This document shows, piece by piece, positions 15,633-24,168 of a DNA stretch of 42,166 nucleotides; positions within the stretch are counted from its first letter, which is position 1; the number at the start of each line of letters is the position of its first letter. This DNA comes from Silvanigrellales bacterium (GTDB lineage: Bacteria > Bdellovibrionota_B > Oligoflexia > Silvanigrellales > Silvanigrellaceae): assembly GCA_020247005.1 (NCBI GenBank), contig JADCJN010000204.1:1-42166 (forward strand). Reading direction: 5' to 3'. The notes beneath the pieces are model-generated. The model was not told where the DNA came from. It was given only the letters and a program-made list of their open reading frames with translations, and searched no databases. The translations under genes were made by a program, and so were the position numbers.

Positions 15633-17095
15633 GATCGGTCACCCTTTTTAACGAGTAACGAATGCGACGACGCTGCGCCCATATTTTTGTGAGCCAAATT
15701 CACGAAGCGGGAAAACGACTCAGCCATCTTCTCCGACGCCGTCCCGTCAACCACATGACACATGGACCGCGCCACCTCGGCGCGCTCGGACCTGCGCAGT
15801 GCCGGATCCGCGAGTGCTTCACGGATGGAAGAGAAAAGTTCGTCGAGCGACTCCACGAGCGGAGCTGCACGGCACTCCACAACCCTTTTAAAATGCGTAT
15901 AATCATAGTACCGACGCACGCTACCATCATAGTCCTTGAGGCGCAAAGGAGCATCTATGGCCAAAGTCACAACAGGCGTGTCAAAAAAACAAGCGTCGAT
16001 GGTGATGGTGCTCGCAATATTAAGAACGACCTGAGAGAAAACCATAGTCATCGCCAGGCGGTCCAGGTGTCCACGTCCGGGAACCCAATTGGCCAAGGGG
16101 GCGGTCAAGGAATCTTTTGAGCAATCCACGCGGAGCAGGGGATGATCCAGGCTCGCATAGTCCGTTGAGTCGAGAGGGTGGGGCCGCACGAGGAGCTGAA
16201 AACAGGGCAAGCGCCCATCATCCACTGCAGAAAGAACTTCCCTGGCGATCCAAGCGTGACAGCTGCCGAAGTACAAGGGCGGTATTGTGCAAAGGCTGAC
16301 CAGAGGGAGATTCGGGTTGAACCCAAGCGATTCAAAGAACACACTTCGGAGATTAGCGTCGGCCGCACCACGAAGCCTTGCGAAGGCATCGTACGAAGGC
16401 GAACCAGTGACCTCGACGAAGGCTGGGTCGTAACCGTGGTAGTTGACCGCCTCTTCCTTCATCCACTCGTTCCACACGAGTAACCTATCGGGCTTCTCGA
16501 TAAAGGCGCCCTTGGCTGTGAGATTATCCCAGCTGTAGACCGTAGCTAAACTAGGAATCCCTCGACGCGCGGCAGCCCCTAAAAAAGGGACATCAGCGAA
16601 CTTCTGACCCGGCGTAGAACACAAAAGAGTCCGCACGCAAGTCGACTCGAAATAGGCTTCTACCTCGCGCGAACGCGTCAACCACGAAAGTGCGCTGCAA
16701 ACGAGCCGGTGCAAATAGCTCGCCGAGCTCGCCCTGATCGCTTGGATAGCGAGGTACTTCCACCGGTTTTCCCGCCTCAGCTTCTCCATTTTGATGTTTA
16801 ATGTACCTGCGAGCCGGCGGTCGCCATGAAGACGCAGAAAGATAAAGATACGACGCAAGAGAGTAAGGTCGTACTTCGGAAGCCGCAAGACCCGTATTTT
16901 CATGCCGGTAGCTTCGAACACACTGCGAACCCGCCCCTCCAAGACTTCAGAACAAAAGATATCTATCGAGGCCCCCGTGCGATCGTGAAAACGGGACAAC
17001 ACGCCACTATCGACGACGTAACGGAGATGAAACCCATCGACAACCGTTATCGCGACACGCCACTCGTAAAGATTTTCCTCCGCGAGGCCGCTCAT
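15629..17095 (-). CDS. GT-B transferase of the CDP-glycerol-transferase/HP-motif type
   Basis: A 488-aa protein. The first ~130 residues resemble an acceptor domain. From ~190 on there is VYSWDNLTAKGAF, then RLLVWNEWMKEE and VTGSPSYDAF, and later LLVRPHPLDS followed by a VLNIASTITIDACFFDTPVV stretch. RPHP followed by a Ser/Thr-rich S-T-I-x-D turn is the pattern of CDP-glycerol glycerophosphotransferases and related GT-B enzymes that use CMP/CDP-activated or UDP-activated donors. Because neuBCA is adjacent, a nonulosonate transferase is an attractive but unproven guess. I chose ATG 17095 because GAGGG lies eight bases upstream and it begins 4 bp after the methyltransferase stop; the frame is open 30 codons further inside that gene. 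Confidence 0.6.
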   Translation of the reverse strand: MSGLAEENLYEWRVAITVVDGFHLRYVVDSGVLSRFHDRTGASIDIFCSEVLEGRVRSVFEATGMKIRVLRLPKYDLTLLRRIFIFLRLHGDRRLAGTLNIKMEKLRRENRWKYLAIQAIRASSASYLHRLVCSALSWLTRSREVEAYFESTCVRTLLCSTPGQKFADVPFLGAAARRGIPSLATVYSWDNLTAKGAFIEKPDRLLVWNEWMKEEAVNYHGYDPAFVEVTGSPSYDAFARLRGAADANLRSVFFESLGFNPNLPLVSLCTIPPLYFGSCHAWIAREVLSAVDDGRLPCFQLLVRPHPLDSTDYASLDHPLLRVDCSKDSLTAPLANWVPGRGHLDRLAMTMVFSQVVLNIASTITIDACFFDTPVVTLAIDAPLRLKDYDGSVRRYYDYTHFKRVVECRAAPLVESLDELFSSIREALADPALRRSERAEVARSMCHVVDGTASEKMAESFSRFVNLAHKNMGAASSHSLLVKKGDRS

Positions 17096-17099
17096 GAGC

Positions 17100-17951
17100 T
17101 CATTCCCTCGGTATATTTGCTTCGATACAGGCCACAGCTTCAGCACCTGGCCGGAAGGGATCGTAGACCCATCCGGCCTTGTCAATCAGACGCGATGAAT
17201 ATTTTGCGTCAGCCACCGCTGCGTATCCAGGCGCTACATCCCATCCACGGCCAAAATGTCTGTAGTAAGTCACGGTGCTCGAAGCTGGACCGAGCGCTTC
17301 GACGAGGCGCTCGATGCGAGCGTCGTCGAAGAGAATGAGCCAGTCGAGATCGGCAGAGGTGCCGCAGGGAACGGTCAGCAGAATCCTCCCCCCCGGCCGG
17401 GTGATCCGACGGAGCTCACGTGCCGCACTTGCGAAATCCTCCACCAAAGTCTCGTTGAAGCACTCATCGTTGGTGTAAAGTCGGCGGTTATTCATTCCCA
17501 CATGCTCAAGCGTGGACAAGCTCAAAACGACGTCGAACGAAGCGTCCTTGAAAAAGGTGCCGCGGAGATCCTGAAAAACATAGCCCACACCGCGCGAGTA
17601 CAAGCAATTCGTCTCGGGGGCGAGAGTCGCGATATGAAGGCGGTTCTCCCGCGCAATGTGTGTATCAGCAAAGGCTGGAAAGTTGAGCACAGATCCGGCG
17701 TCGAGGATATCGAGATCCTTAACCTCCTTGAGGCGAGAAAAAAGCCACGGATATTCAACAATCCTTTCATCGAGTATGTCGCCGAATCCAGCGGGAAGTG
17801 GGCAACCAGAAGCGAACGCTTCGAGGAGAGAGCGATTGCCAAGCACGGACTTAATCTGCCTCCACTTATATTTCTCGAACGCAAGGCAGCGCCCGCTCGT
17901 TCTCAAAACCCTCTGAACCCCGACGGCGAACTTTTCACAGGCATGCTGCAT
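17100..17951 (-). CDS. SAM-dependent class I methyltransferase
   Basis: A 283-aa cytoplasmic methyltransferase of the Methyltransf_11 type. Motif I is DILDAGSVLNFPAF (the usual GxGxG is altered), followed by VFQDLRGTFFKDASFDVVLS and STLEHVGM (motif II/IV region) and RRITRPGGRILLTVP (post motif). It probably O- or N-methylates a sugar of the repeat unit or an intermediate, since it heads a minus operon of three glycosyltransferases. I prefer ATG 17951, with AGGGA about seven bases upstream, over GTG 17972, which has no such site and adds seven residues. It is divergent from neuB across a ~180-bp gap that must hold both promoters. The substrate is unknown. Confidence 0.75.
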   Translation of the reverse strand: MQHACEKFAVGVQRVLRTSGRCLAFEKYKWRQIKSVLGNRSLLEAFASGCPLPAGFGDILDERIVEYPWLFSRLKEVKDLDILDAGSVLNFPAFADTHIARENRLHIATLAPETNCLYSRGVGYVFQDLRGTFFKDASFDVVLSLSTLEHVGMNNRRLYTNDECFNETLVEDFASAARELRRITRPGGRILLTVPCGTSADLDWLILFDDARIERLVEALGPASSTVTYYRHFGRGWDVAPGYAAVADAKYSSRLIDKAGWVYDPFRPGAEAVACIEANIPRE

Positions 17952-18129
17952 TTGAGATTCCCTATCACCCACGCCGCCAGTGTCGACCTAGGCTCGTTGA
18001 TGTGACCATGGTTGACCCCAAAGGTTAGCATACGGTTCCAATGGCGCAATGCCGTGAAGCTTGCACCGTTAAACCAATCATGAGAAACTCCCGACGAATT
18101 TCGGCACCAAAAAAGAGCATTGATAAAAC

Positions 18130-19134
18130 ATGAAAAAAATTTTCATCGTTGCAGAGATCGCACAAGCCCACGACGGGAGCATCGGGATTCTGCATTCGCT
18201 TGTTGAAGCCCTCGGACAGACGGGAGTAGACGCTATCAAGTTCCAGACCCATCTCGCGGATTTCGAATCAAGTCCGCTTGAGCCTTTCCGAGTTCCCTTT
18301 TCATACGTCGACAAGACCCGCTTCGACTATTGGAAGCGAATGGAACTCACGCCAGACCAATGGAGTGAGCTCCGCACCCATTGCGGCATGGTCGGAACCG
18401 AATTCATGAGCTCGCCCTTCTCCTGCGCGGCGGTGGGGCTTCTCGAAAGACTCGGCGTCCAGCGCTACAAGGTGGGTTCGGGTGAGATCACCAACACCCT
18501 ACTGCTGGATCGCATCGCTTCCACGCGCAAACCCGTTATCCTGTCCAGCGGCATGAGCGATCTCGCCGAGCTCGAAGCAGCTTACCGTTTCCTGCAAATG
18601 CGCGAAATCGACGTGTCGGTGCTCGAGTGCACCTCAACCTACCCCACACCGGCGGATGAAATTCGACTGAGGAACATCCCGTGGCTCAGGGAACGGTTTC
18701 AATGCCCGGTAGGCCTCTCAGACCATTCCGGAACGCCGTGGCCTTCCCTCGGCGCAGTGGCCATGGGAGCAGAAGTGCTCGAATTCCATGTAACCTTTGA
18801 CAAAAGAATGTTCGGCCCAGACGCTTCATCATCCTTGACCATCAACGAAACAAAGAAGCTCGTCGATGGAGTTCGCTTCCTCGAGAAAAGCCTTGCCGCT
18901 GAGCCAGGCAAGGAACTCAGTCCGACAGTCGCTCGCTTAAAGCCCATCTTTGAGAAAACCCTCTGCGTGACTGAACCGACGAAAGCTGGCACACCAATCC
19001 GGCTCGAGATACTGGACGCCAAGAAACCAGCGGACCAAGGCATCCCGGCATCTCGTTACAGAGAAGTTATCGGCCGCCGGGCTCGACTTAACCTGGAAGC
19101 CTTCCAATTCATAACCTGGGAGGATCTCGCATGA
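18130..19134 (+). CDS. neuB: Nonulosonic acid synthase, NeuB family
   Basis: A 334-aa TIM-barrel synthase that condenses phosphoenolpyruvate with an N-acetyl-hexosamine (ManNAc, or 2,4-diacetamido-2,4,6-trideoxy-mannose in LegI) to give a nine-carbon nonulosonic acid. Typical family features are IVAEIAQAHDG at the start, AIKFQTH, EFMSSPFS, YKVGSGEI, SSGMSDLAE, LECTSTYPTP and GLSDHSGT. The C-terminal SAF/antifreeze-like domain (~280-334) ends RARLNLEAFQFITW. Length is normal. No good Shine-Dalgarno precedes the ATG. The TGA overlaps the neuC start (ATGA). Whether it makes Neu5Ac or a 5,7-diamino acid such as legionaminic acid is open; the nearby 4,6-dehydratase and aminotransferase make the second worth testing. 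Confidence 0.9.
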   Translation: MKKIFIVAEIAQAHDGSIGILHSLVEALGQTGVDAIKFQTHLADFESSPLEPFRVPFSYVDKTRFDYWKRMELTPDQWSELRTHCGMVGTEFMSSPFSCAAVGLLERLGVQRYKVGSGEITNTLLLDRIASTRKPVILSSGMSDLAELEAAYRFLQMREIDVSVLECTSTYPTPADEIRLRNIPWLRERFQCPVGLSDHSGTPWPSLGAVAMGAEVLEFHVTFDKRMFGPDASSSLTINETKKLVDGVRFLEKSLAAEPGKELSPTVARLKPIFEKTLCVTEPTKAGTPIRLEILDAKKPADQGIPASRYREVIGRRARLNLEAFQFITWEDLA

Positions 19135-20294
19135 AGCGCAAGATTGCCGTCGTCATAACTGCACGGGCGAGCTACGCTCGAATTCGCACAGCACTCGAGT
19201 CCATCGATGCACATCCCGACCTCGAGCTTATTCTCATTGCCAGCGGGTCTCTGGTGCTCGAGCGTGCCGGAAACGCAGTCAAGGTCATCGAAAAAGACGG
19301 CTTTAGCTTTGCCGAAAGAATCTACATGGTTGTCGAGGGCGAGAACCCTGAGACCATGGCAAAGTCCGTCGGCCTGGGCATCGTTGAACTCACAACTGCT
19401 CTCAGCAGATTGAAACCCGATGCGGTGATTAGTATCGCCGACCGATTCGAGACCATTGCGACCAGCATCGCAGGCTCGTACTTGAACATTCCGGTGGTGC
19501 ATATCCAGGGTGGAGAAATTACAGGATCCATAGACGAAAAAGTGCGGCATGCCTCCACAAAGTTCGCCACCCTCCACTTCGTCTGTACCGAGCTCGCGCG
19601 CCAGCGAGTAATCCGTATGGGCGAAGACGGACGCTTCGTGTACAATGTCGGCTGCCCCTCTATTGACCTTGCGATTCGAAGTCTCAGCCTACCCCCGCTT
19701 GGCAATGAAGAACTCTACGGCCGCTTTGGCGGCGTGGGGGAGACAGTCGACGTTGCGAGCGATTTCATCATTTTAATGCAGCACCCTGTCACAACAGAGT
19801 GGAGCTCCGCCTACGCGCAAATGGAATCGAGCCTCGAGGCGGCATACGCTACAGGCATGCCCGTGCTTGCCTTCTGGCCGAATATCGACGCTGGCGCCGA
19901 TCAGGTTTCGAAGGCCATCCGAGTATTTCGGGAGCGTGTTAAGCCGCTGAACTGGCATTTCTTCAAGAACCTCCCGCCCGAGGACTTCCTGCGCCTTCTC
20001 CAAAGATGCAAGTGCATCGTGGGCAATTCCTCGGTGGGCATACGCGAGTGCTCGCTGCTTGGAGTGCCTACGGTGAACATCGGCGATCGCCAGGCTGGAC
20101 GTGAACGTGGCAAGAACGTCGTCGACGTTGACCATACCGTTGACAAAATTCGAATTGGCATCGAATCTCAGGCACGTGTGGGCCGATACGCTCGGGACCA
20201 GCTTTACGGTACGGGTGACGCTGGCAAGAAGATCGCAAGCATTCTCGCCTCGCTGCCGAGCTATCCGAATGAGAAGAGGTTCATCGACTCATGA
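19131..20294 (+). CDS. neuC: UDP-GlcNAc 2-epimerase, hydrolysing (NeuC/LegG family)
   Basis: A 387-aa GT-B-fold epimerase. It hydrolyses a UDP-N-acetyl-hexosamine and inverts C2 to release free ManNAc, or the 6-deoxy-diamino analogue, for the NeuB enzyme. Features are TARASYARI at the N-terminus (NeuC form TGTRADYG-like), SIADRFETIA, VVHIQGGEITGSIDEKVRHA, MQHPVTTEW, and the UDP-binding end NSSVGIRECSLLGVPTVNIGDRQAGRERGKNV. These separate it from the non-hydrolysing WecB class, one of which lies at 37945-39048. It is coupled to both neighbours through ATGA overlaps, which gives stoichiometric NeuB-NeuC-NeuA production. The substrate is not decided by motifs I can read. Confidence 0.9.
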   Translation: MKRKIAVVITARASYARIRTALESIDAHPDLELILIASGSLVLERAGNAVKVIEKDGFSFAERIYMVVEGENPETMAKSVGLGIVELTTALSRLKPDAVISIADRFETIATSIAGSYLNIPVVHIQGGEITGSIDEKVRHASTKFATLHFVCTELARQRVIRMGEDGRFVYNVGCPSIDLAIRSLSLPPLGNEELYGRFGGVGETVDVASDFIILMQHPVTTEWSSAYAQMESSLEAAYATGMPVLAFWPNIDAGADQVSKAIRVFRERVKPLNWHFFKNLPPEDFLRLLQRCKCIVGNSSVGIRECSLLGVPTVNIGDRQAGRERGKNVVDVDHTVDKIRIGIESQARVGRYARDQLYGTGDAGKKIASILASLPSYPNEKRFIDS

Positions 20295-20995
20295 CTGAAG
20301 GCGCCACTCCTCGCGTCCTTGCGCTTGTGCCCGCACGCGGCGGCTCAAAAGGGATTCCCCGTAAAAACCTTGTTGAAGTGCACGGGAAGCCGTTAATCGC
20401 TTGGACCATCGAACCCATGCTTAGTTGCCTGAATTCCGGATTACTCGTCGAAGGAGTCATTTCCACTGACGATGACGAGATCGCATGCACTGCATTCAAG
20501 TTCGGCGCCCGAGTCCCGTTTATTCGCCCGCCCGAACTAGCCTCCGATGCAGCAAAGAGCTTAGACGTTATCCTGCACGCACTTGACTTCTTTGAGGAGC
20601 GCGGCTGCGGGTTCGATTCTGTAATTCTGCTTCAGCCAACGAGTCCTCAGCGCACAGCCGAGGACATCCGCTCTGCTCTCCGCGTCTTCCACGAGGAAGG
20701 GAGAGATTCTCTCATCAGCGTGTACGAGGAGGACCACGTAAACGAGCTGATGATGTACCGCAAAGGAATCGGCAACGCAGGGAGTCCACTTTCGCCGTTT
20801 CATAACAAGGGCATCCGAAGGCAAGATAACGGGCCCCGCTACGTTCGCAATGGAGCCATATACATCTCTTCGAAAGAACTCCTCCGGAGAGGGACTATCA
20901 TCGGTGACGAACCTACACTCTTCGTTATGCCTAGAAATAGATCCATCAACCTCGACTCTATGGCCGACCTAGAGCTGCTTAGGAGGTCGTGGTGA
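20291..20995 (+). CDS. neuA: CMP-nonulosonate (acylneuraminate) cytidylyltransferase
   Basis: A 234-aa nucleotidyltransferase that activates the nonulosonic acid with CTP to the CMP-sugar donor. The P-loop-like LVPARGGSKGIPRKN is at residues ~12-26. ISTDDDEIA (~60-68), ELASDAAKS, LLQPTSPQR and RNGAIYISS are the standard NeuA motifs, and INLDSMADL sits near the end. Length (about 230 aa) fits the single-domain form without an esterase extension. The ATG overlaps the neuC stop. The 3' end carries AGGAGG (20981-20986), which is well placed for the small ORF that starts on its stop codon. CMP-donor use implies a dedicated transferase among the glycosyltransferases of this locus. Confidence 0.9.
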   Translation: MTEGATPRVLALVPARGGSKGIPRKNLVEVHGKPLIAWTIEPMLSCLNSGLLVEGVISTDDDEIACTAFKFGARVPFIRPPELASDAAKSLDVILHALDFFEERGCGFDSVILLQPTSPQRTAEDIRSALRVFHEEGRDSLISVYEEDHVNELMMYRKGIGNAGSPLSPFHNKGIRRQDNGPRYVRNGAIYISSKELLRRGTIIGDEPTLFVMPRNRSINLDSMADLELLRRSW

Positions 20996-21195
20996 GAATT
21001 GAGATGCACGAGTCGAGCGATTGTGAAGGCAAAGTAGTCGCCACGCACGCCGGAACAAACAATGCTCACAAGAATTTCTCTCCGTTGAAGGGGCTCGCAA
21101 ACATTGCCGGCGTTGGTTTGCGGTCTAGGAGCACAGCCAAAAATTGCATTGCTAAAACGCTCTTTGGATCCGTTGGGGCGGAGGCGAGAGCATGA
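20992..21195 (+). CDS. Small hypothetical protein, coupled at both ends
   Basis: A 67-aa ORF of unknown function. It begins with GTG overlapping the neuA stop (GTGA), five bases after a consensus AGGAGG at 20981-20986. It ends in TGA overlapping the GT2 start (ATGA at 21192). This exact fit on both sides argues that it is translated, or at least that it carries ribosomes from neuA to the GT2. The peptide is basic and Ala/Gly/Ser-rich (it contains KVVATHAGTNN and LANIAGVGLRS), with no membrane segment or motif I can name. It could be a remnant of a longer gene kept as a coupling leader. Confidence 0.45.
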   Translation: MRIEMHESSDCEGKVVATHAGTNNAHKNFSPLKGLANIAGVGLRSRSTAKNCIAKTLFGSVGAEARA

Positions 21196-22025
21196 AACTG
21201 GTGGCTTGCATCCCGGCAAAAAACGAATCATGGATCCTCAAATACACGCTCTCGGCGCTCGCCACCTTCGTCGACGAAATCATTGTGCTCGATGACGGAT
21301 CCACCGATGACACTGTTGCGATTGCCCGGGCTTGCTCCAAGGTCTCGGTTGTCATCGAGAAGGGCCCACAAGCGCCGCTCGCCCGTAATGAGCCTTCAGA
21401 TTGGAATCGGCTTACGGAAGCCGCACGACAGCGCGGGGCCGATTGGATTCTCTACACGGACGCCGACGAGATGCTTGAGCCTGGCTTCACACAATGCGTC
21501 AGATCTCTGATTGCATGCGACGACGTCGGCGTTTACCGCTTCCGAAAGATCTCACCTTGGAAAGGTCTCGATTACTATCGAACGGACGCGCCACGGTACG
21601 ATCACAAAGCAGCAGAGACTCTCAATCCTATCCTAATAAGGGTCACCCCAACGCTAGCCTGGCCAAACCCTAAAGGCTCAATTTGGAAAAGGTGGGTGAA
21701 ACGAGTTGTGCGCGGCGAGAAGTTCAAGCCCGTATTCGGCCGAATTTTTCCAGTTGGTGTTGAAGGTAAAATAGTCGACCGCGACGATCTTGTCAGCGTG
21801 CATTTCAACCACGTCGATTTCACCCGCCTCATCCGAAAGCAACTCTTTTATGCAGTGAACGAATGCAAGGAAAGGCCCCATAGGCCGGTCGACGACGTGG
21901 TAGAATGGGCCTACCGCGGCCTTGACGACAGCAAGGCCAAGTTTGTCGCGGTTGATCCTAAATGGCTCTGGCAGGAATACGTAGGAGCGATTGCATTTCC
22001 CATTACAAAGACTGCGCCGCGGTGA
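21192..22025 (+). CDS. GT2 glycosyltransferase
   Basis: A 277-aa GT-A family 2 enzyme of the WaaE/KdtX-like type. IPAKNESWILKYTLSAL begins the nucleotide-binding fold. IIVLDDGSTDDTVAIA (~30-45) and WILYTDADEML (~91-101) give the two aspartate sites (DDGS and DAD). RKISPWKGLDYYRTD and a C-terminal VSVHFNHVDF follow. It probably adds a sugar to the lipid-linked repeat in the cytoplasm. Start choice is secured by the ATGA overlap with the small ORF upstream. The next gene begins 26 bp later. The donor sugar is unknown. Confidence 0.82.
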   Translation: MKLVACIPAKNESWILKYTLSALATFVDEIIVLDDGSTDDTVAIARACSKVSVVIEKGPQAPLARNEPSDWNRLTEAARQRGADWILYTDADEMLEPGFTQCVRSLIACDDVGVYRFRKISPWKGLDYYRTDAPRYDHKAAETLNPILIRVTPTLAWPNPKGSIWKRWVKRVVRGEKFKPVFGRIFPVGVEGKIVDRDDLVSVHFNHVDFTRLIRKQLFYAVNECKERPHRPVDDVVEWAYRGLDDSKAKFVAVDPKWLWQEYVGAIAFPITKTAPR

Positions 22026-22051
22026 CCCCAAACGGGAGAGGTGCTGATCTC

Positions 22052-22708
22052 ATGTTCCGCAAGCTCACTGGAAAAATCGATAAGCTCAAGCGAGAAGCTT
22101 TTAATTTCCGAATCAGGCTCGGGGTCGGCAAAGCCGAATTCACCCTCGTCACCAACAACTGCCTCGGTGGCAGTATCATGCAGGTCCTTGCCCGCCCCTA
22201 CAATTCCCCCTTCGTAGGCCTCTTCCTGCATGCCCCCTGTTACATCACTCTGCTTGAAGACTTTGAAACAAACATTCGGCTCCCGCTTACGTTCGTCGAC
22301 TCCTCCAAGTATGAGTCGGCAAGTTTTGACCGGGGCTCGAAACTCCCGCGTTACCCCATCGCCCGCCTCGGTCCCGATATTGAAGTCCACTTCCTCCACT
22401 ACGCTGACGAAGCAGAGGCTCGTGGCAAATGGACGAGGCGGCTCGAGCGCATGCGCACCGACAACCTAGCAGTCCTCTTCCTGGGCCGCGATCACTGCCA
22501 AGCGGAGCATGTCCAGCGTTTTGCCGCGCTCCGCTTCCCGGTGAAGGCAGCATTCACCACCTTCGCTATTGACGCGCGTGACCTGTTTCACCGCGAATTC
22601 CCGGGCAAGATAGATTATCCCTATAAGCACAAGGACCTGCGCCTGCTACCCAAAGAGTTCGATCTGATTTCCTTTCTGCGCCGTGCCGCTCGAGCTAGCA
22701 AGGAATGA
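22052..22708 (+). CDS. DUF1919 family protein
   Basis: A 218-aa soluble-looking protein matching the DUF1919 family found in capsule and exopolysaccharide loci. Key stretches are FTLVTNNCLGGSIMQ, NSPFVGLFLHAPCYITLL, RYPIARLGPDIEVHFLHY, KWTRRLERM and VLFLGRDHC. The function is not established; members are often called exopolysaccharide biosynthesis proteins and may transfer or modify a group on the glycan. The start is set at ATG 22052 (GAGAGG upstream); the frame extends back into the GT2 gene but without homology. The stop overlaps the start of the Wzy-like gene (ATGA). Confidence 0.75.
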   Translation: MFRKLTGKIDKLKREAFNFRIRLGVGKAEFTLVTNNCLGGSIMQVLARPYNSPFVGLFLHAPCYITLLEDFETNIRLPLTFVDSSKYESASFDRGSKLPRYPIARLGPDIEVHFLHYADEAEARGKWTRRLERMRTDNLAVLFLGRDHCQAEHVQRFAALRFPVKAAFTTFAIDARDLFHREFPGKIDYPYKHKDLRLLPKEFDLISFLRRAARASKE

Positions 22709-24168
22709 AAAGAACCGATTTCTCCAAAGTCGAGCGCATCCAGATTGCCGAACAAGGAACCTCGGCGTCTTGGATACCAAAGACTGTTGCCTGGCGATTT
22801 GAGGGCTTCTTCTTTCTGCTCGTTCCTCTTGCCCTTTTCATCGCTGTCGACCTGCGCCTCGCTTCGTTTTCGCGCAAGGAATCCTTGGTCCTCTACATTG
22901 CCACAATCGTTTGCGCTTACCTACCGAAGTTGGGCCTCCGCGGGGCGTGCCTCATGGGCGTCCTAGCCTCAATCCCTTTTGACTATGCGGAATTCTACTA
23001 CTTCGGAAGCTTGAACATGCGGGTGTGGTACTTTCTGCTTCCCCCGCTTTTACTCGTCCCGCTCCCACACAAAAAATTGTCGCTTCTTCTCATCGCACTC
23101 ATATTGCTTGTCGGACTCACTCCGTTCTTGGTGACGCCCCTGCTCGCCGGTGGACAGGTTTCAAATCTTGCACTTCTCCAGTGCGCAAAGCTCTATTTCG
23201 GCAGTGTCCTAGCGCCGCTTGTCCTTTTCCTCTGGTTCCGAAAGCTCGGCTACCTCATCCCATGGGAACGAACACTTGCAGCACTCCTGCTGTTCATCTG
23301 CGTTTACGGGCTCCTCCAAGTGGCGATTCCCACCGACGCGAACCCGTTCATGCACGTTGCCGACAACCGACCCGTCGGTTTGTTCTCAGAGACGACCTGG
23401 TTTGCCGAGACAATAGTGATCGTCGGCCTCCCGCTCGCCCTGTCGTGGCTCGCTGTCGGACGAACCGTGGGAGCGGGTGCGTTGCTCTCGATCTGCTTCC
23501 CTCTGCTTATCCTTACTGAAACAAGGGCAGCCTTCCTGGGCATGGCCACGTGCATAGCCCTGTTTCTGGCGGTCATCGTCACACGCATCCATTTCGAGAG
23601 AGAGATTTCTCGCTCTTCAATCTTAGTCGTGGTCGCAACCGCAACATTTGCCATTTTCGCAGCATTTCTGTTGGAGGCATTTGGAATGGAATTCCTCCAC
23701 TCGAAGCTCCTACAGAGCGTAGGCCGATTTAGCCTCGGCGATGGGTCGGCATCGCAGAGGGTTGAAGGCTTCACCATCGGCACACTCGACGTGCTCGACT
23801 TCCCTTTTGGACAGATGGTCACGGAAAAGAACAGGGTCACGGCGATTACCGGGGCAATAGTGGGAATCAAGCATTTCAGCCTCCCATTCGCGCTCCAGGC
23901 CGGATTCGGTCTCCAGGGGATTTTTATCTTCTTCGGCATTTTGGCTCTATTCTACCGCGCCGTCGCATGGCGAGTCCTCTCCGAACCTGCGCTGAACCCT
24001 GTCGCGATCTTTCGCCTCACGTCGATGAGCGCATGGCTCGTAATGGCTACCTTTTCGCCTCTCCATTTCTATCCGCCAACGTTGTTGATCGCCCTACTGA
24101 TCGCCGGCGTCGAAAAGGGAAACGGGACGATTGGACAGGCATGGGAAATGCGGGCACGCCATGGGTGA
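22705..24168 (+). CDS. Wzy-like polysaccharide polymerase (O-antigen ligase superfamily)
   Basis: A 487-aa polytopic membrane protein with about 10-12 hydrophobic helices and a short soluble N-terminus (~1-25). The central loop VADNRPVGLFSETTWFAET resembles the RPxGLFsEps loop of Wzy-type polymerases, and ETRAAFLGM falls in the next helix pair. A larger loop at ~345-385 contains a Ser/Gly-rich GDGSASQR region where Wzy proteins carry catalytic residues. It is expected to join undecaprenyl-linked repeat units in the periplasm. It is distinct in sequence from the other Wzy_C protein at 7649-9157. The start overlaps the DUF1919 stop, and its end overlaps the SDR start by eight bases. Confidence 0.7.
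   Translation: MKRTDFSKVERIQIAEQGTSASWIPKTVAWRFEGFFFLLVPLALFIAVDLRLASFSRKESLVLYIATIVCAYLPKLGLRGACLMGVLASIPFDYAEFYYFGSLNMRVWYFLLPPLLLVPLPHKKLSLLLIALILLVGLTPFLVTPLLAGGQVSNLALLQCAKLYFGSVLAPLVLFLWFRKLGYLIPWERTLAALLLFICVYGLLQVAIPTDANPFMHVADNRPVGLFSETTWFAETIVIVGLPLALSWLAVGRTVGAGALLSICFPLLILTETRAAFLGMATCIALFLAVIVTRIHFEREISRSSILVVVATATFAIFAAFLLEAFGMEFLHSKLLQSVGRFSLGDGSASQRVEGFTIGTLDVLDFPFGQMVTEKNRVTAITGAIVGIKHFSLPFALQAGFGLQGIFIFFGILALFYRAVAWRVLSEPALNPVAIFRLTSMSAWLVMATFSPLHFYPPTLLIALLIAGVEKGNGTIGQAWEMRARHG

Noticed and set aside
17952-18129. Promoter-like pairs between the methyltransferase and neuB
   Set aside because: TTGACC at 18013 and other partial matches have no well-spaced -10. A promoter must be here, but I cannot pick one.
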